Source: Alphaproteobacteria bacterium (GTDB lineage Bacteria; Pseudomonadota; Alphaproteobacteria; UBA8366). Taken from it: DNA of 64,000 bases. Position numbers and translations under genes: made by a program. A model generated the notes under the pieces. The model did no database searches. It saw only the letters and a program-made list of their open reading frames with translations, and was not told the DNA's origin. The DNA is taken from contig WHUA01000015.1 of the NCBI GenBank assembly GCA_009377445.1, positions 45,271 through 109,270 on the forward strand, in the 5' to 3' direction. Below, one piece after another: positions 43,660 through 52,994 of the stretch (positions are counted from its first letter, which is position 1; each line of letters begins with the position of its first letter).

Positions 43660-45084
43660 ATGAGGGAGATGCTTTGTGCCGGCCTCGTCATCGCGTGCGC
43701 GCTCGTCGCCGTGCTGCTGGGCGCGCCGGCGGAGTTGGCCGCGCAGATGGCGGCCAATGAGCTCGACGTGGTCTGGGGCGGAACGCTGCTGCTGACCCTG
43801 CAGTCCGATCAGACCCTCAATCGCGCGGCGGTAACCGCGGCCGCGGCTACTCTTGCGGCCGACGTCCGGCAGGCCGCGCCGCCGGCCGGCGCGGACCTCG
43901 GCCTGCAAGCCGAGGAACAGCCGCGCCAGATCCTGCGGGCGGAAGCCGGCGGCGGCCGCCAGTCCTACATGGTCGCGCTCGGCAACACGGCGTTCAGCTC
44001 GCCCCTGTTGTTCGGCGAGAAGGCCCGCGCGGCCGGCCTGTCCTGCAACGCCTGCCACCGCCAGGGCGACATCAATCCGCACTTCTTCATTCCCGGCGTC
44101 TCCGCCCGCCATGGCGGGCTCGATCCCACGACCGATTTCTTCAATCCGGCGCAGGACGACGGCGTCGCCAACCACACGGACATACCGAGCCTCCGCGGCG
44201 TCCGCCTGACGGCGCCATACGGCCGCGACGGCAGGATCGCCTCGCTGCGCGAGTTCGCCCGCCACGTCATCGTCAACGAGTTCGCGGGCGACGAGCCTGC
44301 GCCGCGCATCCTCGACGCGCTGGTCGCCTACATGGACCAGTTCGAGCTCCTGCCGAACCCGAAGATCGACAGTCTCGGCCGGCTGACCGGCGCCGCCGGC
44401 GCTGCGGCCAAGCGGGGCGAGACGCTGTTCAGGAAGCCCTTCGCCGCCATGGACGGCAAGTCCTGCGCGAGCTGCCATGTGCCCGGCGCGCTGTTCACGG
44501 ACGGCAGCCGCCACGACGTCGGCTCCGGCGGCGTCTTCGATACGCCGACGCTGCTCAACAGCCGCTTCACCGCGCCCTATTTCCACGACGGGCGCTATCA
44601 GGGCTTCGCCGGCGTGGTCGACCATTTCGATCGCGCGTTCGCGCTCGGCCTCGCGCCGCGCGACAAATCGGACCTCGCCGCCTATCTCGATTCGGTCGGC
44701 GACGGCGCCGATCCGTTCGAGCCGGTGACGCGCCAGAGCGAGATGAGCGAGATCGGCGCCTATGTGGGCGTGCTCGACCGGGCGATCGACACGCGCGACC
44801 TGCCGGCGATCGCGCTGGTGGTCGACACCGTCAATTTCGACCTGGCGCTTATCGCCAAGCGGTTCGACAACCGCAATCCCAGGACCGGCAAGCCGCGCCG
44901 GCCCGACCGGCCGGACGTGGCCGCCATCGCCGGCCGGCTGATCGAGGACATGACGGCGGTCGGCACGCTCGCCAAGGCGGGACAGGCGGCAAAGGCGAAG
45001 GAAGCGCTCGACGCCTACCGCAACCGGGCGCTCACCCTGGTCAGCGCGTATCCCGGCGCGAAAGGCGCTCCGGCCATTCGATAG
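43660..45084 (+). CDS. Di-heme cytochrome c peroxidase family protein
   Basis: 474 residues with a signal peptide (MLCAGLVIACALVAVLLGAP). Two heme c motifs are CNACH (in GLSCNACHRQGDINP) and CASCH (in KSCASCHVPGALF). Intervening blocks NTDIPSLRG-like (NHTDIPSLRGVRLTAPYGRD) and TPTLLNSRFTAPYFHDGRYQ are typical of the MauG/CcpA superfamily. In this position it may oxidise Fe(II) or pass electrons during ferric uptake rather than scavenge peroxide. It is the last gene of the rightward iron unit. Confidence 0.88.
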   Translation: MREMLCAGLVIACALVAVLLGAPAELAAQMAANELDVVWGGTLLLTLQSDQTLNRAAVTAAAATLAADVRQAAPPAGADLGLQAEEQPRQILRAEAGGGRQSYMVALGNTAFSSPLLFGEKARAAGLSCNACHRQGDINPHFFIPGVSARHGGLDPTTDFFNPAQDDGVANHTDIPSLRGVRLTAPYGRDGRIASLREFARHVIVNEFAGDEPAPRILDALVAYMDQFELLPNPKIDSLGRLTGAAGAAAKRGETLFRKPFAAMDGKSCASCHVPGALFTDGSRHDVGSGGVFDTPTLLNSRFTAPYFHDGRYQGFAGVVDHFDRAFALGLAPRDKSDLAAYLDSVGDGADPFEPVTRQSEMSEIGAYVGVLDRAIDTRDLPAIALVVDTVNFDLALIAKRFDNRNPRTGKPRRPDRPDVAAIAGRLIEDMTAVGTLAKAGQAAKAKEALDAYRNRALTLVSAYPGAKGAPAIR

Positions 45085-45197
45085 CGCCGCGGCGCCCCCC
45101 CCCTTCCCCGCCCCCGCCGCGATTTCTTTGCGCCTCCGCAACCAGACGATAGGATCGAGTCGGACAGCCGTTCACGCACCACATGCGGGAAAGCGCC

Positions 45198-47539
45198 ATG
45201 ACCGACATGACCGAATCGACCCTCCGCTACGGCGAGGCGCAAGCGCCTGGGCGCGTCGAGGACGTGCACCTGTTGACCGGGCGCGGCCGCTTCTCCGTCG
45301 ATGCAAATTCTCCGGGCCAGGCATACGGCGTCTTCCTTCGCACGCCGCACGCGCATGCGGAAATCGCCGCCGTCGATACCGCCGCCGCGCGCGCGATGCC
45401 GGGCGTGCTCGGCGTCTTCACCGAGGCGGACATGCGGGCGCTCGGCTCCATCCCCTGCGCGCCGCCGCCGGCCGGCCGCAACGGCAGCGAAGCCGTCAAG
45501 CCGCCGCGCCCTGTGCTGGCGCAGGGCCGCGTGCGCCATGCCGGCGAGCCGGTCGCGCTGGTCGTCGCGGAAAGCGAGGCGCTGGCGATGGACGCGGCGG
45601 AGCGCATCGCCGTCGACTATCGAACGCTTCCGGCCGTGACCGGCGTTGAGGATGCCGTCGCCGCGGGCGCGCCGGTCCTGTGGACCGAAACACCTAGCAA
45701 CGTCGCGCTCGACTACGAAGCGGGCGACGCCGCGGCCGTGGACGCCGCCTTCGCCGCGGCGCGGCACGTGGTGCGGCTCCGCGTGCTGAACAACCGCCTC
45801 GCCGTCTGCACGATGGAGCCGCGCGCCGCGCTGGCCGAGTTCGACGCGGCGACCGGCCGCTACACGCTGACGGCCGGCTCGCAGGGCGTCGGCGGCATGC
45901 GCGACACGCTGGCGACGGCGATCCTTCGCGTTGAGCCCGACAAGCTCCGCGTCGTATCCGGCGACGTCGGCGGCGGCTTCGGCATGAAGACGCAGCCCTA
46001 CCCGGAATACCCGGCCCTGCTGCACGCCGCGCGCACGCTCGGCCGGCCGGTGAAGTGGACGGCGACGCGCAGCGAAAGCTTCCTCACCGACAACCAGGCG
46101 CGCGACGGCGTGATCGACGCGGCGCTGGCGCTCGACGGCGACTACCGTTTCATGGCGATGAGGGTCGAGGCGCTCGCCAACATGGGGGCCTATCTCTCCG
46201 CCGCCGGGCTCGGCATCGCGACGCGCAACATGGCGTGGTGCATGGCCGGGGTCTACGGCACGCCGGCCATCCACCTCGGCGTCAGATGCGTCTTCACCAA
46301 CACCGCGCCGATCGGGCCGTATCGCGGCGCGGGACGGCCGGAGGCGAGCTACATCATCGAGCGCATCGTCGATCAGGCGGCGGCGGAACTCGGCATCGAC
46401 CGCATCGAGCTGCGGCGGCGAAACCTGATCCGGCCTGCCGCCATGCCCTACCGCACGCCGGTGGCGCAGACCTACGACAGCGGCGAATTCGAACCGATCC
46501 TCGACGCCGCGCTCGACCTCGCCGACTGGAATGGCTTCGCCCGGCGCCGCGCCGATGCGGCGCGGGCGGGACTGCTGCGCGGCATCGGCGTCGCCTGCTT
46601 CATCGAGCATGCCGGCGCGCGGCTGTCGGAATCCGCGCGGCTGCGCTTCGGCGCCGACGGCATCGTCACCGTGTACAGCGCCGCGCAGAGCCAGGGCCAA
46701 GGGCATTTCACCAGCTTCGCCCAGGTGGTGGCCGAGCGGCTCGGCATCCCGTGCGCGCAGGTGCGCATCGTCGAAGGCGACAGCGACCGCGTGCCGCCGG
46801 GCGGCCAGACGACGGGCTCGCGCTCGATGGCGGTGTGCGGCGGCGCGATGATGGCGGCCTGCGACCAGGCGATCGAGACCGGCAAGGCGATCGCGGCGCA
46901 CATGCTGGAGGCATCGGTCCGGGACGTCGCCTATGAAGGCGGCCGCTTCCGCATCGCCGGGACCGACCGCGCCCTGACACTGCAGGAAGTGGCCGCGGGC
47001 GCCGGTGGCGGCGCGTGGCCGGACGGCGTGCCGCACAGCCTCGACACCGATCTCGACTACGAAGCCGGCGCGCCCACCTTTCCCAACGGCTGCCACGTCT
47101 GCGAAGTGGAGATCGACCCGGAAACCGGCGCGGTGCGCCTGCAGCGCTATATCGGCGTCGACGACGTGGGACGCGTCATCAACCCGATGATCGTCGACGG
47201 CCAGATGCACGGCGGCGTCGCCCAGGGCGCGGGCCAGGCGCTCGGCGAGCATTGCCTCTACGACGACGCCGGCCAGTTGCTGTCCGGATCCTTCATGGAT
47301 TACGCGCTGCCGCGCGCGAAAGACCTGCCCTCCTTCGGCTTCGCCTACCATCCGGTCCCATGCCGGACCAACGTCCTCGGCGTCAAGGGCGCCGGGGAGT
47401 CCGGCACCATCGGCGCCATCCCGGCCGTCGCCAACGCGATCATGGATGCGCTGCGGCAGGCAGGCGTTTCCGCCTTCGACATGCCCGCGACGCCGCTCCG
47501 GATCTGGACGCTGCTGCGGAAGCGGCGGCCTCGGCCTGA
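45198..47539 (+). CDS. Xanthine dehydrogenase-family molybdopterin-binding subunit (orphan; stop lost)
   Basis: About 780 residues of family sequence. The aldehyde oxidase a/b hammerhead domain (about 20-135) is followed by molybdopterin-binding blocks: SGDVGGGFGMKTQPYPEYPA, PIGPYRGAGRPEAS (the form II AYRGAGR loop), GQGHFTSFAQVVAERLG and the catalytic Glu in GVKGAGESGTIG. A GGGAAAG Shine-Dalgarno precedes 45198. The FAD and 2Fe-2S subunits are absent nearby. The reading frame does not stop at the family end but stays open to 49613, across other genes; a TGA at 47537-47539 in a neighbouring frame is where homologues would end, so a one-base indel is likely. Confidence 0.8.
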
Positions 47540-47637
47540 GCGCATGCGGTATACGGCTACTGGAACCAAGTTCCAGCCGCGCCGTTTGTTATCGCTTCCT
47601 CCCTCAGGATTCCTCGGGACGACGAGGGGTACCCGTG

Positions 47638-48456
47638 ATGACCAGCAGACGCCTTGCGCTTTTCGCGACCTTGCCGGCGCTGTCGGCAATCGCCTTCGCG
47701 GCGCTGCCGTGCGCGCGGAGCCTCGCGGACTACCAGTCTGCGCTCGATGCCTATCTCCGCGGCGAATTCGCGAGCGCCTTCAAACTGGCGCTCCCGTCCG
47801 CGCTCGAGGGCGATCCCAAGTCGCGGATCGGCCTCGGCCTCCTCCTCGCCCGCGGTCATGGCGTGAAGGCCAATATCGTGCGCTCCTATTCCTGGTTCGA
47901 CCTGGTCGCGAGCCAGCCGGAACCCGAGTTTCGGCTCGCCCGCATGCTTGCATCGATCAACCGCGATTACCTCCGAAAACAGATGTCGGCAGAGCAGCTC
48001 GCCGCGGCCAGGCTCCGGACGGCGATGATGCAGGCCACGCCGAAGACGATCGCAAGCGCCGCCCAGTTCGGATTCAGTCTTGCCAGCCACGCGGACAAGA
48101 CTCCGCCGCCGCGCGCGAACGGCTCCGTGCCGGCCAACGGCGCAGCGTCGGCTCTCGCCGCTGCGGCCAGCCGTGCTCCCTTCGCGCTTCTACAGCCGGT
48201 TGCGACGCTGTACCGGATTCAGCTCGCGGCGCTGCCGGTCGGCAACACGGAGCGGCTGCGCTCGAAATGGTCGCGGCTGTCGAGCCGGCATGCGGCTCTG
48301 CGCAAGCTGCAGCCTCTGCTGATACGCATGGATCTCGGCGATTTCGGCGCGTACGAAGGCCTGCGGGCCGGCGCCTTCGACGACACGACGCAGGCCTACG
48401 CGATCTGCGGCGCACTGCTCGAAAGCGGCCAGGACTGTTTCGTGGTCGCCAAATAG
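47638..48456 (+). CDS. Sel1-like/SPOR-domain exported protein
   Basis: 272 residues with a signal peptide (MTSRRLALFATLPALSAIAF). The first half has Sel1/TPR-like repeats (YQSALDAYLRGEFASAFKLA, GLGLLLARGHGVKANIVRSY). After a low-complexity linker the C-terminal region is a SPOR domain: YRIQLAALPVGNTERLRSKW, then GAYEGLRAGAFDDTTQAYAI and CGALLESGQDCFVVAK. SPOR domains bind denuded septal peptidoglycan. It converges with a second SPOR protein at 48534, with three 16-bp repeats between them. Confidence 0.8.
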   Translation: MTSRRLALFATLPALSAIAFAALPCARSLADYQSALDAYLRGEFASAFKLALPSALEGDPKSRIGLGLLLARGHGVKANIVRSYSWFDLVASQPEPEFRLARMLASINRDYLRKQMSAEQLAAARLRTAMMQATPKTIASAAQFGFSLASHADKTPPPRANGSVPANGAASALAAAASRAPFALLQPVATLYRIQLAALPVGNTERLRSKWSRLSSRHAALRKLQPLLIRMDLGDFGAYEGLRAGAFDDTTQAYAICGALLESGQDCFVVAK

Positions 48457-48482
48457 CGCCCGTCGCGGCGGCGGGCGCCATC

Positions 48483-48530
48483 GGCAATCGACGGCTGGGG
48501 CAATCGACGGCTGGGGCAATCGACGGCTGG
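48483..48530. repeat. Three perfect 16-bp tandem repeats
   Basis: GGCAATCGACGGCTGG repeated three times without gap between the stops of two converging SPOR genes. No coding role; it ends 3 nt before the stop codon of the leftward gene. Copy number is likely variable. Confidence 0.9.
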
Positions 48531-48533
48531 CGC

Positions 48534-50234
48534 TCAGCGATTGACCGGCAAGCAGGCCTGTTTCTTCTCCTTCAGGCCGCTGCAGACGGAACGCGCCTCA
48601 TCGAGGGTCGAATAACCGCCGGTCTGGACGCGATAGAACGTCCCGCGCCCGGCGATCTCCTTCTTTTCGACCGTCAGCGGGCGGCTGCCGAATATATCGG
48701 GGAACGCCTTCTGCAGGCGTGCCCATTCGCGCTCCGCCAGCTTCTCGGAGCTGACCGACGCGAGCTGGACCAGGAAACCGCCGCTTGCCGCCGAAGCTTT
48801 CGGCTTGACCGGCGCCACTTTAGGCACGGATGCGGTTTGCGTCGGCTTCGGCACGGTCATGACCGGCACGTTGCCCGGCTCGGGCACGGTCGACGCGGCA
48901 GGCGGCGGCGCGCTTTCGACCGGCTCCGGCTTGACGAGCGCCGGCGCCAATACGCGCAGATTGGGCACGTCGCGCACCGCCTTGCCGGCGGCCGACTCGT
49001 CCGGCGTGACGGTCTTCGGCGAGGCCGAAACGCTGGCGCCCGGCGTGATGGGGGCCGCCGTCACGGCCGCGTTGCCTGCATCGCTGCTTGCGGCCGGCGG
49101 CGCGCCCGGCTCAGCGGCATCCTTTGCCGCCACGCCCGATTGAGCCGCGGACGGCGCCGGGATCGTCGGTACGGCGGCGGGCGGCAAGCCAAGCCCGCCC
49201 GTCGTGGCGCCCTGTCCCGGTTCCGTCCCGGATGGCATCGACGGGAGGGCTTCCGGCTGCGGCTTCGCGGGCCCGCCGGTCGTGAGCGGGGTATCCGGCG
49301 CGCCCGGCTTGCTCTCCGTCACGGACGGCGAGACCACGGGCGGCGCGGGCGGAATCGCCTGCGTGGCGCCCGACGTTTCCGGTATCGGGGATCTGCTCAC
49401 ATCCGGCGCCGGCGCGGCGTCCGTCGCCGGGGAAGGCTGCGCCGGAGCGGATGCGACGACCTCTTCAGGGGCGCGCTGATTCGGTCCTTCGCGCAGCCAG
49501 CCGCCGGCATAAAGGACGATGGCGACGATGCCGGTCAGGGCGGCCATGACATAGACGAAGCGCAGCAGCCGCGCGTCGCGCGCAGCCTCCTGTTCCGCCT
49601 CGCCGCCGTCTGACCCGGCGCCGCCGGAGCCGTCGCGTTTCGGCGTTCCGCCGTTTGCCGCGCCGTTGCCGATCGGCCCGCCGGATGGGCGATCGCCGGA
49701 GGGAGCCGCCGCTTCGGCGACCGGTTCGGCGGCGGCCGATTGCCTGGCCGCCGCGATGTCGGCAACGTCTTCCCCGGCGGCTACCGGCACGGGACCGGCG
49801 CTGCGGGGCGGGACGGACGGCGGTGCCGCGGGTTGTGCCGGCGCTTGCCCTGGCGTTTGTGCCGGCGTTTGCGCCGACGTTTGCACTGGCGCTTGCCCTG
49901 GCGCCTGCACGGTCGACGGGACCACGCGCGGCAAGGAATGCTCGGCGGGCCTGACGGTCCCGGACTGCGCGCCGTTCTCGGCCGCGACGGTTTTGGGCTC
50001 CGGCGTGGCCGCGGCCGCGTTGGAGGGCAGCTTCGTCATTCCGGACAACGCATGGCCGAGGTCGCTCAGGTCGCTGCCGTTGCCATTCCCATTGCCCTTG
50101 GCCGCCATGGATTCCGCCGGCCTCTGGCGCCCGGACTCCGGAATCGAATACGGCGCGGCCGCAGGTTCCGCTTCCCCCTTCCGCGCCAGGAGAGAGCTGG
50201 TGAGCGATGCCGGTTTACTCTTCTTCGTCGTCAA
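48534..50234 (-). CDS. SPOR-domain membrane protein with long Pro/Ala-rich linkers
   Basis: 566 residues. Layout: disordered cytoplasmic part (to about 225) with repeats such as QTSAQTPAQTPGQAPAQP, one membrane helix (FVYVMAALTGIVAIVLYAGG), a long Pro-rich periplasmic linker, and a C-terminal SPOR domain (FLVQLASVSSEKLAEREWAR, RGTFYRVQTGGYSTLDEARS, CSGLKEKKQACLPVN). The start codon is TTG at 50234, overlapping the ParA stop as TTGA, so translation depends on ParA termination. The topology matches FtsN-like division proteins. Confidence 0.85.
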   Translation of the reverse strand: MTTKKSKPASLTSSLLARKGEAEPAAAPYSIPESGRQRPAESMAAKGNGNGNGSDLSDLGHALSGMTKLPSNAAAATPEPKTVAAENGAQSGTVRPAEHSLPRVVPSTVQAPGQAPVQTSAQTPAQTPGQAPAQPAAPPSVPPRSAGPVPVAAGEDVADIAAARQSAAAEPVAEAAAPSGDRPSGGPIGNGAANGGTPKRDGSGGAGSDGGEAEQEAARDARLLRFVYVMAALTGIVAIVLYAGGWLREGPNQRAPEEVVASAPAQPSPATDAAPAPDVSRSPIPETSGATQAIPPAPPVVSPSVTESKPGAPDTPLTTGGPAKPQPEALPSMPSGTEPGQGATTGGLGLPPAAVPTIPAPSAAQSGVAAKDAAEPGAPPAASSDAGNAAVTAAPITPGASVSASPKTVTPDESAAGKAVRDVPNLRVLAPALVKPEPVESAPPPAASTVPEPGNVPVMTVPKPTQTASVPKVAPVKPKASAASGGFLVQLASVSSEKLAEREWARLQKAFPDIFGSRPLTVEKKEIAGRGTFYRVQTGGYSTLDEARSVCSGLKEKKQACLPVNR

Positions 50235-50944
50235 TTCGTATCCTGCCCGTGAACCCTATCCAATTCGGAGGTACCGGCCGCCGACATGGAGGTACCGCCC
50301 GTGCCGATAGATGGAGACCGCATATTACGCTCCATCCGAGTCTTGAGATAGTCCCAGAGTTTAGTAATTTCCTTCGCCGAACGGGATAAGGAATCGAGCT
50401 CCATGACCGTCCGGCCGTCGATCATGCTGGCCGCGAAATCGACGCGTTGATGAATGATCGACGGCGCAAGCGTGCCGTGCTGCGAGAGCGCGATCGCCGC
50501 CTCCGAGGTGATGCGGGCGCGCTGGGTCGCGCCGTTCACCACGAACACCAGCGGCTTGCTCAGCGCCTCGACGAGCTCGACCGTGCGGCCGACGGAACGC
50601 AGGTCGTGCGGACTGGGCCGCGTCGGGATGACCACGAGGTCGGAAACGCGGACCACATCGGAAATCGTGGCCGTGATCGCGGGCGGCGTATCGATGAAAA
50701 GCAAGTCGATGCCGAGGCTTCGAAGCTGCTCGATATCCTGCTCCAGGCGCGGCGTCGACGTATGCACGAAAACCGGCGTCGGCTGCTCCCGCTCATTCCA
50801 CCAATCGGCGAGGCTGCCCTGCGGGTCGGTGTCGATCATCGCGACCGAGCCGTTGCCCGACCGCTCCGCCTGAACGGCAAGGTGACCCGCCAGGGTGGTC
50901 TTGCCCGACCCGCCCTTCTGCGACGCAATAGCAATGACCCGCAT
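50231..50944 (-). CDS. ParA/MinD-family ATPase
   Basis: 237 residues. The deviant Walker A motif QKGGSGKTT (Lys10 signature, Lys15) begins at residue 9, with the A' block MIDTDPQGSLADWW and Walker B LLFIDTPPAIT. The start at 50944 follows GGGAAAGG; an ATG 78 nt upstream adds an unrelated leader. No ParB or parS is visible, so chromosome segregation is unlikely; coupling by TTGA to a septal SPOR protein suggests positioning of an envelope or division component. The C-terminal 30 residues are Ser/Thr/Gly-rich. Confidence 0.88.
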   Translation of the reverse strand: MRVIAIASQKGGSGKTTLAGHLAVQAERSGNGSVAMIDTDPQGSLADWWNEREQPTPVFVHTSTPRLEQDIEQLRSLGIDLLFIDTPPAITATISDVVRVSDLVVIPTRPSPHDLRSVGRTVELVEALSKPLVFVVNGATQRARITSEAAIALSQHGTLAPSIIHQRVDFAASMIDGRTVMELDSLSRSAKEITKLWDYLKTRMERNMRSPSIGTGGTSMSAAGTSELDRVHGQDTN

Positions 50945-51646
50945 TTGCCTTTCCCTGCCCGTCAGACGCTGCCCGCATGGGCGTGAATGTCTTAATGCTG
51001 CCTTGATCCCAAAGCACCGCATAAATTAACGATTGTAAAGAGCGCGATAGGAATCCCCGCTTTCGAAGCCGGAAATCGCCCACCCGGTTTCCGTTAACGA
51101 ATGAGAACAGCCAGCGCCGCGAAGGTCAACACTTCGCGCGCCGCGTTTCCCCTGCTCCCTCGATTTCGTTGCCGCCACGGCCTCCCATGGCCCCGAATGG
51201 CAGCATTTGCCCCGCCGGCCCGCTCCGGCGCCGCGGCAGGGCGGCGGGGCCGCACCGGGCGCGGAACGCCATATCGAAGGGTCATATCGCCACAACAAAA
51301 AATTGAATCTGTTCCGAGTCTCGACGCGCGCACGGGCCGGACGCTGCATGCGCCGCCGCAATCCGGCGAAGCGGCGCCTGCAAAGGAAAGCGGCTACTGC
51401 GAAGGCAGCTCTCCCGGCGCCGGCGCCTGCATTCGCAGGCGGCGTTATCCCGCGCCCGCCTTCCCCGGCTCTCGTCCTTTGGAGCTAGTCACGACGGCCA
51501 TCGGTACGGCGCCGAGTACGGCTTTTTTACTAAATACATATCGCATTTTACGGAGTTCCGGGACGTTCCCATACTCGCATTGTCGCCGGCGGAGAAGACC
51601 GGACGAACGAACCGCGGGCGAACCGCCGCAAGCCAAGGAGCGAGGT
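50945..51646. other. 700-nt region without a recognisable gene
   Basis: High-G+C sequence between the divergent ParA gene and the DUF5658-like gene. Open frames exist on both strands but are compositionally biased (Arg/Ala-rich) and show no family features or good Shine-Dalgarno. Positions 51520-51560 are AT-rich (TTTTTTACTAAATACATATC) and may include a promoter for the gene at 51647. Confidence 0.5.
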
Positions 51647-51973
51647 ATGGAGAAGGCCCCAACGAGGCCGGGATCGATCAGGTACCTCGCAGCGTTCATT
51701 GGGACGATGATCGTCGTGCTGGGCATCCTGGACGTGGTCTCCACCAATCTTGTTCTTCGAGCGGGCGGGGTCGAGCTCAATCCCATCATCTCGCTATGGA
51801 TGGAGTATCTCGACCAGTGGTGGCACCTGCCGAAGCTGCTGATCCACCTGCTGGCCGGGTTCCTCGTTTATTACCTGCTGTACAACCGCTTCACGGCCAC
51901 GGTCGCCCTTCTGGTCGTCTTCATGTACGGCGTCATCGTCCATCATAATTTTTCTATTCTTTCAACTACTTGA
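51647..51973 (+). CDS. Small DUF5658-like membrane protein
   Basis: 108 residues with three hydrophobic segments: YLAAFIGTMIVVLGILDVVS, LPKLLIHLLAGFLVYYLLY and ATVALLVVFMYGVIVHH. The DVVSTNLVLRAGGVELNPII stretch is the LNP signature seen in this family. AAGGAGCGAGG gives a strong Shine-Dalgarno at the ATG. Function unknown. The next gene starts 22 nt downstream. Confidence 0.75.
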   Translation: MEKAPTRPGSIRYLAAFIGTMIVVLGILDVVSTNLVLRAGGVELNPIISLWMEYLDQWWHLPKLLIHLLAGFLVYYLLYNRFTATVALLVVFMYGVIVHHNFSILSTT

Positions 51974-51995
51974 TGGTATGGAAAGGGGACGCTGA

Positions 51996-52748
51996 ATGGA
52001 TATTCTGACCGTCGTCCTGGGACTCGCCGGCGCAACGGCCGCCACGTTTGCGGCGCGCCGGATCGCCGCCCGGCTCGGCCGCAGCCCGGCCGCCGCGTTC
52101 GGACTCAGCGCCTTCTTCCTCAGCGGGCTGCTCTACGTGGCGGCGCTCCAGACCCTCATGCTCTACGGCCTCCCCAGCGGCATGCTGCCCGTCGCGCGTG
52201 CGCCGGAGGTGACGTTCCTCGCCTATGCCGTTCTGGCCGCCGTCTTCTCGATCGCAGCGGGCGTCGGGATGGTCGCCGGCTGGATCGCCGTCTTCCGGAG
52301 CCGGACGGATGAGCCGAACAGGCTCAAGACGCTCGGGCTCGCCTCGCTCTTCTCGCTTGCCGTCACCATCCTCGCCGCCCCCTACCTCATCCAGAACCAG
52401 CTCACCATCGGCCGCGCCATCGGCGCCAACGAAGCGGAAATCAGCGCATTCACCAGCAGCTACAAATCCGGGCTGCAGCGGCTGGCGAAGGTCGGCGCGC
52501 TCAGCCGCATCGAGATCGACGATGCCGCCATCACCCATTACATCGGCGGACCGTTGTACGATGTCGGACCGGAAGGCCTGGCGAAATACGCCCGCGCCGC
52601 AATGGTCTACCAGACCCTCGTGCTGGGCGAGGCGCCGAAGCCCGTGGTGCTGCGCGACGCGGTAACCGAAGACCGAATCGGCACGTTCCAGCCCGACGGC
52701 GTGTTCGTCGTGCAGACCAAGCGCGACCTCACACAGGTTACAAAGTAA
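51996..52748 (+). CDS. Membrane protein, unknown
   Basis: 250 residues: four membrane helices in the first 140 (LTVVLGLAGATAATFAA, AAFGLSAFFLSGLLYVAAL, FLAYAVLAAVFSIAAGVGMV, LGLASLFSLAVTILAAPYLI), then a soluble C-terminal domain of about 110 residues (EAEISAFTSSYKSGLQRLAK ... DGVFVVQTKRDLTQV) that probably faces one side of the membrane. I do not recognise the family. Likely co-transcribed with the preceding small membrane protein. Confidence 0.7.
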   Translation: MDILTVVLGLAGATAATFAARRIAARLGRSPAAAFGLSAFFLSGLLYVAALQTLMLYGLPSGMLPVARAPEVTFLAYAVLAAVFSIAAGVGMVAGWIAVFRSRTDEPNRLKTLGLASLFSLAVTILAAPYLIQNQLTIGRAIGANEAEISAFTSSYKSGLQRLAKVGALSRIEIDDAAITHYIGGPLYDVGPEGLAKYARAAMVYQTLVLGEAPKPVVLRDAVTEDRIGTFQPDGVFVVQTKRDLTQVTK

Positions 52749-52994
52749 TAAAATATTTTTATAACAATGTATTATACATACATTCTTAATTTTAAAATGT
52801 GATATTTATCTTACCCCTTTAATTATTATCGATATTATTCTTATTGCATTCACCCAAGCGGCGGCATGGCTAACTTCCATTTACCATATGACACAACCGT
52901 TTAGGGCATTGCTTAACCGATCCTTAACGAATTGCCGTCACTCTCGAATCGAGCGGCGCGAAGACGCCGGCAACGCGCAGTTATGAGGGGCGTC
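52749..52994. other. AT-rich intergenic region before mlaC
   Basis: About 200 nt of strongly AT-rich sequence (for example TAATAAAATATTTTTATAAC and TTCTTAATTTTAAAATGTG), in sharp contrast to the surrounding G+C. It contains no gene. It may act as promoter/UP-element DNA or a binding region for H-NS/MucR-like proteins. Confidence 0.6.

Larger units (their letters stand above)
47540..49613 (+). other. Open continuation of the molybdopterin-subunit frame, probably not translated as protein
   Basis: The frame of the preceding gene has no stop until 49613. Its product here is Arg/Gly/Ala-rich low-complexity sequence (for example GRRGRRRAFDRLRL), overlaps the SPOR gene at 47638-48456 on the same strand and the SPOR gene at 48534-50234 on the other. 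It looks like a G+C-driven shadow and not a real 690-residue extension. Confidence 0.65.

Noticed and set aside
45015..47351. 778-codon minus-strand frame opposite the molybdopterin subunit
   Set aside because: Same antisense-shadow composition; no family motifs and no ribosome-binding site.
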